From assembly GCF_030269365.1 (NCBI RefSeq), contig NZ_BSTF01000012.1:186001-250000 (forward strand): a DNA stretch of 64,000 nt, in the 5' to 3' direction. The translations under genes were made by a program, and so were the position numbers. Numbering within the stretch: position 1 is the first letter of the stretch; each line of letters begins with the position of its first letter. Positions 1 through 7,286 of this stretch are shown piece after piece. Under the pieces are notes generated by a model that worked only from the letters and a program-made list of their open reading frames with translations, was not told the DNA's origin and made no database searches. Source of the stretch: Lentzea sp. NBRC 102530 (lineage in GTDB: Bacteria; Actinomycetota; Actinomycetes; Mycobacteriales; Pseudonocardiaceae).

Positions 1-13
1 CACGCACGGCCAC

Positions 14-55
14 GCGAAGGCCGGATTCCGAGTAACTTCGGAGTCCGGCCTTCGC
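14..55. terminator. Hairpin terminator of an upstream gene outside the window
   Basis: An 18-base arm starting GCGAAGGCCGGA pairs almost perfectly with a downstream arm ending CCGGCCTTCGC around a short loop. There is no long T-run, which is common for actinobacterial terminators. By mycobacterial synteny (sucD lies left of the Rv0954 homologue) the gene ended here may be sucD, but that gene is not in the window. Confidence 0.7.
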
Positions 56-153
56 TCGTATGGCGGAACCGGCATGATCGGTCCATCGTCCTAGTAGCGG
101 GTCGCACTGCTAGCGTCACTCGACGCACCCTGGTTTGAGGAGGAGACCTCGAC

Positions 154-882
154 ATGTCCGTGCCTTACGGCGCACCCCAGCAGCAGCCGCCGGGTCCGGC
201 ACAGCACCAGGCACCGCCGGCGGGCCACGGGGCTCCAGGCGCCAACAACATCAACCTGGCCCAGATCCTCCCGCTGGTGGCGGCGGGGCTCGGTCTCGTC
301 GCGTACCTCGTCGCGTTCGCCGACGACGTCAGCAGCGGCAACGTGGTCTACCTGCTCGCGGCGGGCGCGCTCGCCGGCCTGTCCGTGCTGCCGAGCACCC
401 CGAAGGGCTTCGTGCCGGTCGCCGCGGTGCTCGCGGGCGTGCAGACCCTGCTGCAGCTGCAGCTCATCATCAAGTCGCCGTCGATCCAGGGCCTCGACAT
501 CGTGCTGCTGATCGTGGCGCTGGTGGAGACGGCCGCGATCGTGCTCGCGTTCCTGATGGCCGAGGGCATCGTGAAGTTCGAGCCGAAGCCCGCGAACCCG
601 TACGCGGGTCAGCAGGGGCAGCCCGGTGGCTGGAACCCGCAGTCCGGCGCGTTCCCGCAGCAGGGCCAGCAGCAGTTCGGCCAGCAGCAGGCCGCCCCGC
701 AGCAGCAGGCGCCCCAGCAGCAGGGCCAGCAGCCGTCGTTCGGCCAGCAGCAGTTCGGCCAGCAGCCGCAGCAGCCCGCACAGCCGGGTCAGCCGCCGCA
801 GCAGACGAGCTTCATGCCGCAGCCGGGCCAGTTCGGCTCGCCGGGCACGCCGCCCGGTGGCTTCGGCGGACCGCAGCAGTAA
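154..882 (+). CDS. DUF5336 / 34 kDa antigen-like membrane protein with Gln-rich tail
   Basis: The protein has 242 aa. Residues 1-35 are rich in Pro and Gln, residues about 36-150 contain four hydrophobic segments, and residues about 155-242 form a low-complexity tail of GQQQ and FGQQ units. This matches the mycobacterial 34 kDa antigenic protein family (Rv0954, DUF5336), and the gene order that follows (perM-like gene, purN, purH) is the same as in mycobacteria. The start is ATG 154, 7 bases after the GAGGAGA ribosome binding site. It is probably an integral membrane protein; its biochemical role is unknown. The hydrophilic tail could act as a flexible interaction arm, which is inference. It is a stand-alone unit: a strong hairpin follows at 906-939. 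Confidence 0.8.
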   Translation: MSVPYGAPQQQPPGPAQHQAPPAGHGAPGANNINLAQILPLVAAGLGLVAYLVAFADDVSSGNVVYLLAAGALAGLSVLPSTPKGFVPVAAVLAGVQTLLQLQLIIKSPSIQGLDIVLLIVALVETAAIVLAFLMAEGIVKFEPKPANPYAGQQGQPGGWNPQSGAFPQQGQQQFGQQQAAPQQQAPQQQGQQPSFGQQQFGQQPQQPAQPGQPPQQTSFMPQPGQFGSPGTPPGGFGGPQQ

Positions 883-905
883 GGTCCGCACACCGTTCGA
901 CCTTT

Positions 906-939
906 CAGGGGTGGTGCCGGTTCTCCGGCGCCACCCCTG
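906..939. terminator. Strong hairpin between the 34 kDa antigen-like gene and the perM-like gene
   Basis: The arm CAGGGGTGGTGCCGG pairs with CCGGCGCCACCCCTG (one G-T wobble) around the loop TTCT. No clear T-run follows. It probably ends the preceding transcript. Confidence 0.7.
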
Positions 940-997
940 TTCGCATGACGCGGCGTGCCTGACCCGAATGGCTCAGGCGGCCTGACACAGTGGAGAA

Positions 998-2548
998 GTG
1001 CCCGTGCTGCAACGCGAGGTGACCCGCGAGGTCAACACCGTGCGCCCACCGGAGTTCTCTCGATCCGAACGCATGCGCGTCCTCGTCGCCGCCGCGGTCG
1101 GATCGGTGGTGGTCGGGTACGCCGCGGTCGCCGCCGTTCTCGCGCTGGTGTCCGCGACGGCCACCTACGCCCAGTTCTCCACGTCCGGCGTGCTCAGCGC
1201 CGCCGCGCCCGCCTGGCTCGCCGCGCACCACGTGCCGTTGCGCTTCGAGTCGGGCCAGCTCGGGGTGCTGCCGCTGCTCGCGACCGCGTTGCTGATGTTG
1301 CTGGTCGGCCGCACCGCCGCGGGCACCGCCGACCGCCTCGGGCTCTACGAACCGCTGCAGGCGCGCGGCGTCGTGCTCAGCATCGCCGGGGCGCACGCCG
1401 TCACCGGTGGCGCGATCGCGTTGATCATGGGCGACGGGGTCGTGCGCGCCACGCCGGCCGTCGCGTTCTTCGGCTGCGCGGCGGTGTCCGGGATCGCGGC
1501 CACCCTCGGCGTCGCGCGCCGCTGCGGCCTGTACGAGGTGGTGTTCGACAAGCTCGACCCGGTGGCGCTGCACGGGCTGCGGGCGGGCTTCATGGCGTTG
1601 TTCGCGCTGGTCAGCGTGGGTGCGTTGGCGGTGGCCGCCGGGCTCGCGGTGTCCTGGCCGACGACCAGCGGGCTGTTCGCGGGCGCCGGGCCGTCGTTCG
1701 GCGTCGGGCTCGGCGTGTTCCTGCTGTGCCTGGCCTACCTGCCGAACGCGATCATCGCGGGCTTCTCCTACGTCGTGGGCGCGGGCTTCTCGATGGGCGG
1801 TGTCGAGGTGTCGCCGCTGAAGTTCGTCGGCGGTGACGTGCCGCCGGTGCCGTTGCTCGCGGCCATGCCGGAGGGCGAGGTCGTGTGGAGCCCCGGCGTG
1901 CTCGTCGGCGGCCTGCTGATCGGCCTGATCGTCGGCTGGACCTGCCGCAACGTGTCGGACCGGTCGACCTCGCGGGTGCGCGCCGTGCTGGTGGCCGCGA
2001 TCACGGCGGGGGTCGGCAGCCTGGTGCTCGCCGCGACGGCCGGCGGGAAGCTCGCTGGCGGCGCGTTCGACCCGGTGACGGTGCCGGCGGGGCTGCTCGC
2101 GATGGCCGTGCTGCTGTGGGTGCTGGTGCCGGGTGCGCTGGTGGCGTGGCTCGCGGGCAACCGCACGAAGGCGGTCGCCGCCGCCGGTGCCGCCGAGTTC
2201 GTGGAGCCGGACTTCGACGAGGACGCCGAGGCCGTCGACCAGGACGTCGTGTTCGAGGACGACGAGCTCACCGACCAGTTCGAACAGCTCGAGGTCGTGG
2301 ACGAGGACGAGTTCGAGGTCGAGGAAGACCTCGAAGACGACGACTACTACGACGAAGACGAGTACGAGGAAGAGCCCGAGGACGAACTCGACGAGGAGTT
2401 CGAAGAAGAAGAGCCCGAGGATGAGGAAGAACCGCTCGGCGAGGACGACGAACCCGCTGAGGCGGAGGAGGAAGACCTCGACGCGGAGTTCGACGAGATG
2501 CTGGGCATGGAGCCCGAGGAGGACCTGGACGCCAAGCCCGAACGGTGA
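998..2548 (+). CDS. perM: PerM-like (DUF6350) polytopic membrane protein with long acidic tail
   Basis: The first ~400 residues contain about nine hydrophobic segments. The last ~110 residues are almost entirely Asp and Glu with scattered aromatics, an extreme low-complexity tail. Position between the 34 kDa antigen-like gene and purN-purH matches Rv0955 (PerM) in mycobacteria, a membrane protein linked there to cell division and persistence (family knowledge); the NCBI family is DUF6350. Start: GTG 998 opens the frame, but GTG 1004 lies 7 bases after GGAGA (992-996) and is the more likely initiator. The tail would be cytoplasmic if the number of membrane segments is even. The exact topology and the function in this organism are not shown by the sequence. 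Confidence 0.75.
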   Translation: MPVLQREVTREVNTVRPPEFSRSERMRVLVAAAVGSVVVGYAAVAAVLALVSATATYAQFSTSGVLSAAAPAWLAAHHVPLRFESGQLGVLPLLATALLMLLVGRTAAGTADRLGLYEPLQARGVVLSIAGAHAVTGGAIALIMGDGVVRATPAVAFFGCAAVSGIAATLGVARRCGLYEVVFDKLDPVALHGLRAGFMALFALVSVGALAVAAGLAVSWPTTSGLFAGAGPSFGVGLGVFLLCLAYLPNAIIAGFSYVVGAGFSMGGVEVSPLKFVGGDVPPVPLLAAMPEGEVVWSPGVLVGGLLIGLIVGWTCRNVSDRSTSRVRAVLVAAITAGVGSLVLAATAGGKLAGGAFDPVTVPAGLLAMAVLLWVLVPGALVAWLAGNRTKAVAAAGAAEFVEPDFDEDAEAVDQDVVFEDDELTDQFEQLEVVDEDEFEVEEDLEDDDYYDEDEYEEEPEDELDEEFEEEEPEDEEEPLGEDDEPAEAEEEDLDAEFDEMLGMEPEEDLDAKPER

Positions 2549-2603
2549 CGGCCTAAACTGCCCCTGAGCTGCTACAACACCACGCAACGCCCAGGAGTAG
2601 ACG

Positions 2604-3221
2604 CTGAGCACCGAACTTCGGCTTCCGACACCGGCGCGCGTCGTCGTCCTCGTCTCCGGTTCCGGAACCCTCATGCAGGCGTTGCTGGACGCCGACCTGC
2701 CCGCCGAGGTGGTCGCCGTCGGCGCCGACCGCGAGAACATCGAGGGCCTCAAGCGCGCCGAACGCGCGGGCGTGCCCCACTTCGCGGTGAAGCTGCGCGA
2801 CCACGCCGACCGCGACGCCTGGGACGCCGCCCTCACCGAGGCCGTCGCGTCGCACGAACCGGACCTCGTCGTGTCGGCCGGGTTCATGAAGATCATCGGC
2901 GAGCGCTTCCTCGCCCGCTTCGGCGGCCGGATGATCAACACCCACCCCGCGCTGCTGCCGGCCTTTCCCGGCGCGCACCCCGTGCGGGACGCGATGGCCT
3001 ACGGCGTGCACGTCACCGGAGCGACGGTGCACCTGGTCGACGCGGGCGTCGACACGGGCCCGATCCTCGCGCAGGAGGCCGTGGCCGTCGAACCCGGCGA
3101 CACCGAGGAAACCCTGCACGAACGCATCAAGGTCGTCGAACGCCGGCTGCTCGTCGAGACGGTCGGCAGGCTGGCCCGTGAGGGCTGCACCGTGAACGGA
3201 CGAAAGGTGAGCATTCCGTGA
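2604..3221 (+). CDS. purN: Phosphoribosylglycinamide formyltransferase (GAR transformylase), probable CTG start
   Basis: The enzyme transfers a formyl group from 10-formyl-THF to GAR, step 3 of de novo purine synthesis. From the start chosen here it has 205 aa, the family's usual size. The N-terminal loop VVLVSGSGTLMQAL and the catalytic triad N112, H114 (in NTHPALLPAFPG) and D150 (in VDTGP) are present. The conserved N-terminus begins upstream of the first ATG (2673), which would remove the phosphate-binding glycine loop. In frame between the stop TAG 2598-2600 and ATG 2673 there is no ATG, GTG or TTG, but there is CTG at 2604, 6 bases after AGGAG (2593-2597). Initiation at CTG is therefore the simplest reading. 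The gene overlaps purH by 4 bases (GTGA), so the two are translationally coupled. Confidence 0.93.
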   Translation: MSTELRLPTPARVVVLVSGSGTLMQALLDADLPAEVVAVGADRENIEGLKRAERAGVPHFAVKLRDHADRDAWDAALTEAVASHEPDLVVSAGFMKIIGERFLARFGGRMINTHPALLPAFPGAHPVRDAMAYGVHVTGATVHLVDAGVDTGPILAQEAVAVEPGDTEETLHERIKVVERRLLVETVGRLAREGCTVNGRKVSIP

Positions 3222-4789
3222 GCACTCCTGCCGAGAGGCGACCGGTACGCCGGGCCCTGATCGGGGTCTCCGACAAGGCCGGCCTGCTGGAACTGGCCAC
3301 CGGCCTGCACGCGGCCGGAGTCGAGATCGTGTCCACCGGCGGCACCGCCAAGGTGCTGGCCGACGCGGGCGTCCCGGTGACGCCGGTCGAGCAGGTCACC
3401 GGGTTCCCCGAGTGCCTCGACGGCCGCGTGAAGACGCTGCACCCGCGCGTGCACGCCGGTCTGCTGGCCGACCTGCGCAAGGACTCGCACGTCGAGCAGC
3501 TGCGCGAGATGGACATCGCGCCGTTCGACCTGCTGGTCGTGAACCTGTACCCGTTCACGCAGACCGTCGCGTCGGGCGCGTCCCCGGACGACTGCGTCGA
3601 GCAGATCGACATCGGCGGCCCCGCGATGGTCCGCGCGTCGGCGAAGAACCACGCGAACGTCGCCGTGGTCGTCGACCCGGCCCGTTACGACTGGGTGCTG
3701 GAGAACGTCCGCGAGGGCGGCTTCACGATGGCCGACCGGCAGCACCTCGCCGCGGACGCCTTCCGCCACACGGCTTCCTACGACGTCGCCGTCGCGTCCT
3801 GGATGGGCAACGTGCTCGCGCCGGACGACGAGGGCAGCGGCTTCCCGGGCTGGGTCGGCGCGACCTGGAACCGGTCGAACGTGCTGCGCTACGGCGAGAA
3901 CCCGCACCAGAACGCCGCTCTGTACGTCCAGGGCGACGGCGGGGTGGGCCTCGCGTCGGCGCAGCAGTTGCACGGCAAGGAGATGTCGTACAACAACTTC
4001 CTCGACGGCGACGCCGCGTGGCGGGCCGCCTGGGACCACGAACTGCCGTGCGTCGCGATCATCAAGCACGCCAACCCGTGCGGCATCGCGGTGTCCGAGC
4101 TGAGCATCGCGGACGCGCACCGCAAGGCGCACGAGTGCGACCCGGTCAGCGCGTTCGGCGGCATCATCGCCTCGAACCGCGAGGTCACCGTGGAGATGGC
4201 CGAGTTCGTCTCGGAGATCTTCACCGAGGTCGTCATCGCTCCGTCCTATGAGGACGGTGCGGTGGAGGTGTTGCAGCGCAAGAAGAACGTGCGCATCCTC
4301 GTGGCCGAGCCGCCCGCCCGCGGTGGTGCCGAGATGCGTCCGGTGTCCGGCGGTCTGCTGCTGCAGCAGCGCGACGCCATCGACGCGTCCGGCGACTCGC
4401 CGGCCAACTGGACGCTCGCCTGCGGCGAGCCCGCGGACGAGAAGACGCTGGCGGACCTGGAGTTCGCGTGGCGCGCCATCCGCGCCGTGAAGTCGAACGC
4501 GATCCTGCTGGCCAACGACGGCGCGACCGTCGGCGTCGGCATGGGCCAGGTCAACCGGGTCGACTCGTCGCACCTCGCGGTGAAGCGCGCCGGTGAGCGG
4601 GCCCGGGGCGCGGTCGGCGCGTCCGACGCGTTCTTCCCGTTCCCGGACGGCATGGAGGTGCTGCTGGAGGCCGGTGTGCGCGCGATCGTGCAGCCCGGTG
4701 GTTCGGTGCGCGACCCCGAGGTCATCGCCGCGGCCGAGAAGGCGGGCGTCACGCTGTACCTGACGGGCACGCGTCACTTCGCCCACTGA
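3218..4789 (+). CDS. purH: Bifunctional AICAR transformylase / IMP cyclohydrolase
   Basis: This enzyme catalyses the last two steps of IMP synthesis. It has 523 aa, the usual length. The N-terminal MGS-like IMP cyclohydrolase domain spans about residues 10-140 (ALIGVSDKAGL, STGGTAKVL, GRVKTLHPRVHAGLL). The AICAR transformylase domain follows, with the catalytic Lys-His pair at 283-284 in IIKHANPCG and the C-terminal signature SDAFFPFPDG. Its GTG start overlaps the purN stop. A strong bidirectional hairpin (4803-4837) ends the operon. In mycobacteria purN-purH follow perM in the same way. Nothing unusual is seen in the active sites. Confidence 0.98.
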   Translation: MSTPAERRPVRRALIGVSDKAGLLELATGLHAAGVEIVSTGGTAKVLADAGVPVTPVEQVTGFPECLDGRVKTLHPRVHAGLLADLRKDSHVEQLREMDIAPFDLLVVNLYPFTQTVASGASPDDCVEQIDIGGPAMVRASAKNHANVAVVVDPARYDWVLENVREGGFTMADRQHLAADAFRHTASYDVAVASWMGNVLAPDDEGSGFPGWVGATWNRSNVLRYGENPHQNAALYVQGDGGVGLASAQQLHGKEMSYNNFLDGDAAWRAAWDHELPCVAIIKHANPCGIAVSELSIADAHRKAHECDPVSAFGGIIASNREVTVEMAEFVSEIFTEVVIAPSYEDGAVEVLQRKKNVRILVAEPPARGGAEMRPVSGGLLLQQRDAIDASGDSPANWTLACGEPADEKTLADLEFAWRAIRAVKSNAILLANDGATVGVGMGQVNRVDSSHLAVKRAGERARGAVGASDAFFPFPDGMEVLLEAGVRAIVQPGGSVRDPEVIAAAEKAGVTLYLTGTRHFAH

Positions 4790-4802
4790 GCCTCGTTGCT
4801 CG

Positions 4803-4837
4803 AAGGGGCCGCTTCCGTCGGGGGAGCGGCCCCTTTT
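4803..4837. terminator. Bidirectional rho-independent terminator after purH
   Basis: AAGGGGCCGCT pairs with AGCGGCCCCTTTT around the loop; the right arm runs into a T-run for the plus strand, and the A-rich left flank serves the convergent minus-strand gene ending at 4837. Confidence 0.88.
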
Positions 4838-5517
4838 CACAGCTTCTGGACCATCTCCCGGGCGATCTGGGTCGCCGCTGCCTCGAACTCCGCCAGGTCC
4901 GGCTTCGTGTTGGCGAACAGTCCCGCGTCCCAGCCGGAGTGTTCGACCCTGACGATCAGCTCGCCCTTGCGCACGAGCGCCGTCAACTCGGTGAAGGCCG
5001 ACTTCGTCTCCACCAGGATCACCACCGCCTCGTCGCCGAGGTCTTTCAACGGCTTCTGCAGGGGCCTGCCCTGGGTGGTGCCCATGTACATCGAGATGGC
5101 GCGGCTGAAGGCGGACTCGGCCTCTTCCCGCTCGTTGGTGACGGAGACGTCGGTGCTGCGGTGGCCGCTGCCGTCGGTGCCGCGGGTCTGGTTCCACGAG
5201 CAGGTCGTGCGGACGCCCTTGGACAGCTTGGTCTCGCGGGACATCAGGCCGTTCGGGTTCGTGGTGCGGGCCTCGGCCAGTGCCTGCTCGGAGACGTTGC
5301 CGCACAACGCGGGCAGCCTGTCGGCGCGCTTGTCGTCGCCGCCGTCCTTGTTGACGTCGAGGTGGACCACGAGCCCGGTGACGGCGACGCCGAGCACCAG
5401 CAGTCCGACGGTGATGGCGATGGCCAGCGGGGTCTTGCTCTTCCTGGGCGGTGGACCCCAGTTCGGTGGCGGGTGGCCCTGGTGCTGGTGCCAGCCGTGC
5501 GGAGGCGGTTGGTTCAC
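4837..5517 (-). CDS. Single-TM exported protein, DUF3558-like; paralogue of the adjacent gene
   Basis: The protein has 226 aa. Residues 1-27 are His/Pro rich and cytoplasmic, a TM helix lies at about 29-51, and an extracellular domain of ~170 residues follows. That domain has two cysteines (LPALCGNVS and TTCSWNQ) that could form a disulfide. The pattern of an LC motif, a TTN motif, a CxWxQ motif and a late LGDEA motif resembles DUF3558-type actinobacterial cell-surface proteins; I am moderately sure of that link. Its ATG 5517 overlaps the stop of the upstream gene (ATGA), so the two are co-translated. The two products align along their whole extracellular domains. Function is unknown. Confidence 0.7.
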   Translation of the reverse strand: MNQPPPHGWHQHQGHPPPNWGPPPRKSKTPLAIAITVGLLVLGVAVTGLVVHLDVNKDGGDDKRADRLPALCGNVSEQALAEARTTNPNGLMSRETKLSKGVRTTCSWNQTRGTDGSGHRSTDVSVTNEREEAESAFSRAISMYMGTTQGRPLQKPLKDLGDEAVVILVETKSAFTELTALVRKGELIVRVEHSGWDAGLFANTKPDLAEFEAAATQIAREMVQKL

Positions 5518-6128
5518 AACTTCCCCAGGATCTCGTCGAGGACGGCGCGGCTCATCGCCTGGAGCTGCGTCACGTCCGGTGTGGTCTCGGCGGTGAACAG
5601 GCCGGGGTCGGCGCCCACGTACCGGACCACGATCACGCGCTCGCCCTTGCGGACGACGTGCCCGGACACCGCGCGCGGGTCAGAGAACTTGACGGTCAGC
5701 ACGGACTTCGCCTCGTCGCCCACGCCGGCGAGGTCGCTGACCTGAGACGCCTGGCCCTGGGTCTGCTGCTCCACGCGGCTCTCGAAGGCGAGCTCGGGGG
5801 TGTACGGCTCGTCGATGTTGACGACCAGCGTGCGCATGCCGGGCCCGTCCCGCCCGGCGGTCTGGTCCCACACGCACGAGGTCCCGCCCCCTGCCGCCGT
5901 GGAGTACCTGGCGTCGCCGTTGGTGGTGCGGGCCTTGACGAGCGTCTCCGGCGAGACGATCTCGCAGAGGTCGGGCAGGGTGTCGTTGCGCTGCGCCACA
6001 CCGCCGTCGCGATGGGCCGTTCGGTACTGGGCCGCGATCAGCACGGCGGCGGTCAGGACGACTGCGCCACCGAGGATCAGGAACAGCAGCGTTCTGCCCG
6101 TTCTGATCGCAGGTTCTGGTGTGCTCAC
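5514..6128 (-). CDS. Single-TM exported protein, DUF3558-like; first gene of a paralogous pair
   Basis: The protein has 204 aa from GTG 6128, preceded by GGGGGAA. A TM helix lies at about residues 13-34. The extracellular domain has the same landmarks as its downstream neighbour: LPDLCEIVS, ARTTN, SCVWDQTAG, LAGVGDEAK and a GADPGLF motif near the C-terminus. The pair therefore arose by tandem duplication. The open frame continues far upstream, but the part beyond 6128 is antisense to the imuA' region and has no matching signals. Function is unknown. The opposite strand just upstream carries the SOS promoter of imuA'. Confidence 0.7.
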   Translation of the reverse strand: MSTPEPAIRTGRTLLFLILGGAVVLTAAVLIAAQYRTAHRDGGVAQRNDTLPDLCEIVSPETLVKARTTNGDARYSTAAGGGTSCVWDQTAGRDGPGMRTLVVNIDEPYTPELAFESRVEQQTQGQASQVSDLAGVGDEAKSVLTVKFSDPRAVSGHVVRKGERVIVVRYVGADPGLFTAETTPDVTQLQAMSRAVLDEILGKL

Positions 6129-6223
6129 CTGGGGTTCCCCCTTGTCCACACGGTGATCGGGCAACCGTAGAGGACCCTTCGGACCCGTGTGGCCGTGTCC
6201 ACCAAAAGGGTGACGTCTTGGCA

Positions 6224-6254
6224 TTGACACAAGGGTGCGTTCACGCGCTACGAT
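6224..6254 (+). promoter_or_regulatory. Likely promoter of the imuA'-imuB-dnaE2 operon
   Basis: A consensus -35 box TTGACA lies at 6224-6229, with a -10-like TACGAT at 6249-6254 (19-base spacer, slightly long). The LexA box at 6267-6282 begins 12 bases after the -10 box, so LexA bound there would block the initially transcribed region. Confidence 0.5.
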
Positions 6255-6266
6255 CATCTCGTTCGT

Positions 6267-6282
6267 TCGAACAAGAGTTCGA
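6267..6282 (+). promoter_or_regulatory. LexA-binding SOS box
   Basis: TCGAAC-aaga-GTTCGA is a perfect match to the actinobacterial SOS box (TCGAAC N4 GTTCGA), and the dyad extends one base on each side (6266-6283). It lies 74 bases before imuA' and explains damage-induced expression of the mutasome. Confidence 0.93.
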
Positions 6283-6356
6283 ATAAGCAAGTCGCCGAAC
6301 TTCCCGCGGCGGCCGTGCACAGGGGTGCGCACGGTCCGAGACGGGAGGTGGGTGGA

Positions 6357-7286
6357 GTGTCCAGGTCGGCAACGGCGTCGTTGGCCGCGCTCGGGGTGAA
6401 CCCGGCCAGCGAGCTGACCAGCACCACCACCGACCACGCCACGGGGCGGGTCCTGCCGGTTCGCGGGGAACTGGCGGGCCTGCTGCCGTGGGGCGGCTTG
6501 CGGCGTGGCAGCACGGTGTCGGTGGGCGGATCGACATCGTTGCTGCTCGCCCTGCTGGCGGGTGCGACGGCGGACGGCTGCTGGGCCGCCGTGGTCGGCC
6601 TGCCGCAGCTGGGCGTCCTGGCCGCGGCCGAACTGGGCGTGGCGGTACAGCGCCTGGCCCTGATCCCCAGCCCGGGCACGGACCCTGGCCCGGTCATCGC
6701 CGCCCTCCTCGACGGCATGGACGTGGTCGCCGTCGCCTGTCCGCTCCCTCCTTCCCTGGCCCGCCGCCTGACCGCACGAGCCCGCCAGCGCAGAGCCGTG
6801 CTCATCGCCTGGGGCACCTGGCCCGCGGCGGACGTGGAGCTGACGGCGGAGTCCGTCACCTGGAACACCCTCGACGACGGCGCCGAAACCCTGCGCCACC
6901 AACAGATCAGCGTGCGCAGTGCCGGCCGGGGAGCAGCGGGCCGGGGCAGGCACGTGCTGCTGACGTTCGGCGACGAAGAGATCGAGCTCCCGCTGGCGGC
7001 CGGTGGACCGGCCCGCTCCGACGAGCCGGCTGATGCCGGTCCGGACCGGGCCGACGAACCGGCCGCTAGGCGGGCGGATACCGCGGGAAGTCGCGGCGTG
7101 GCGGGGAAGCGCGGCACGGCCGGGAACCTCGGTGTGGCCGGAAGTCGCGCCGCCGAGGGCCGGTTCGCGTCGCCGGCCACCGCGTCCGGCCCGGTGAGCG
7201 ACGAACTCACCGCGCGCCGGGCCGCCGCCATCGAGCGCCTCGTCCAGCTCGCCCAGCAGTCCGCACCCGAGAGCCCGTCCGCGTGA
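6357..7286 (+). CDS. imuA': ImuA' accessory protein of the SOS mutasome
   Basis: The protein has 309 aa from GTG 6357, which follows GGGAGG (6343-6348) by 8 bases; an upstream in-frame GTG at 6315 lacks a site. Family knowledge: ImuA' is a RecA-fold-like protein needed with ImuB and DnaE2 for damage-induced mutagenesis in mycobacteria. Here the N-terminal part has LAGLLPWGGLRRGSTVSV, in the position of the Walker region, but without a canonical GxxxxGKT. Residues ~210-285 are low-complexity (Gly/Ala/Arg repeats such as AGSRGVAG). It overlaps imuB by GTGA, so the two are coupled. Identification rests mainly on position in front of imuB and dnaE2 behind a LexA box. Confidence 0.85.
   Translation: MSRSATASLAALGVNPASELTSTTTDHATGRVLPVRGELAGLLPWGGLRRGSTVSVGGSTSLLLALLAGATADGCWAAVVGLPQLGVLAAAELGVAVQRLALIPSPGTDPGPVIAALLDGMDVVAVACPLPPSLARRLTARARQRRAVLIAWGTWPAADVELTAESVTWNTLDDGAETLRHQQISVRSAGRGAAGRGRHVLLTFGDEEIELPLAAGGPARSDEPADAGPDRADEPAARRADTAGSRGVAGKRGTAGNLGVAGSRAAEGRFASPATASGPVSDELTARRAAAIERLVQLAQQSAPESPSA

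Noticed and set aside
905..2941. Long minus-strand frame opposite the perM-like gene
   Set aside because: It mirrors the acidic tail and membrane domain; no domain and no start signals.
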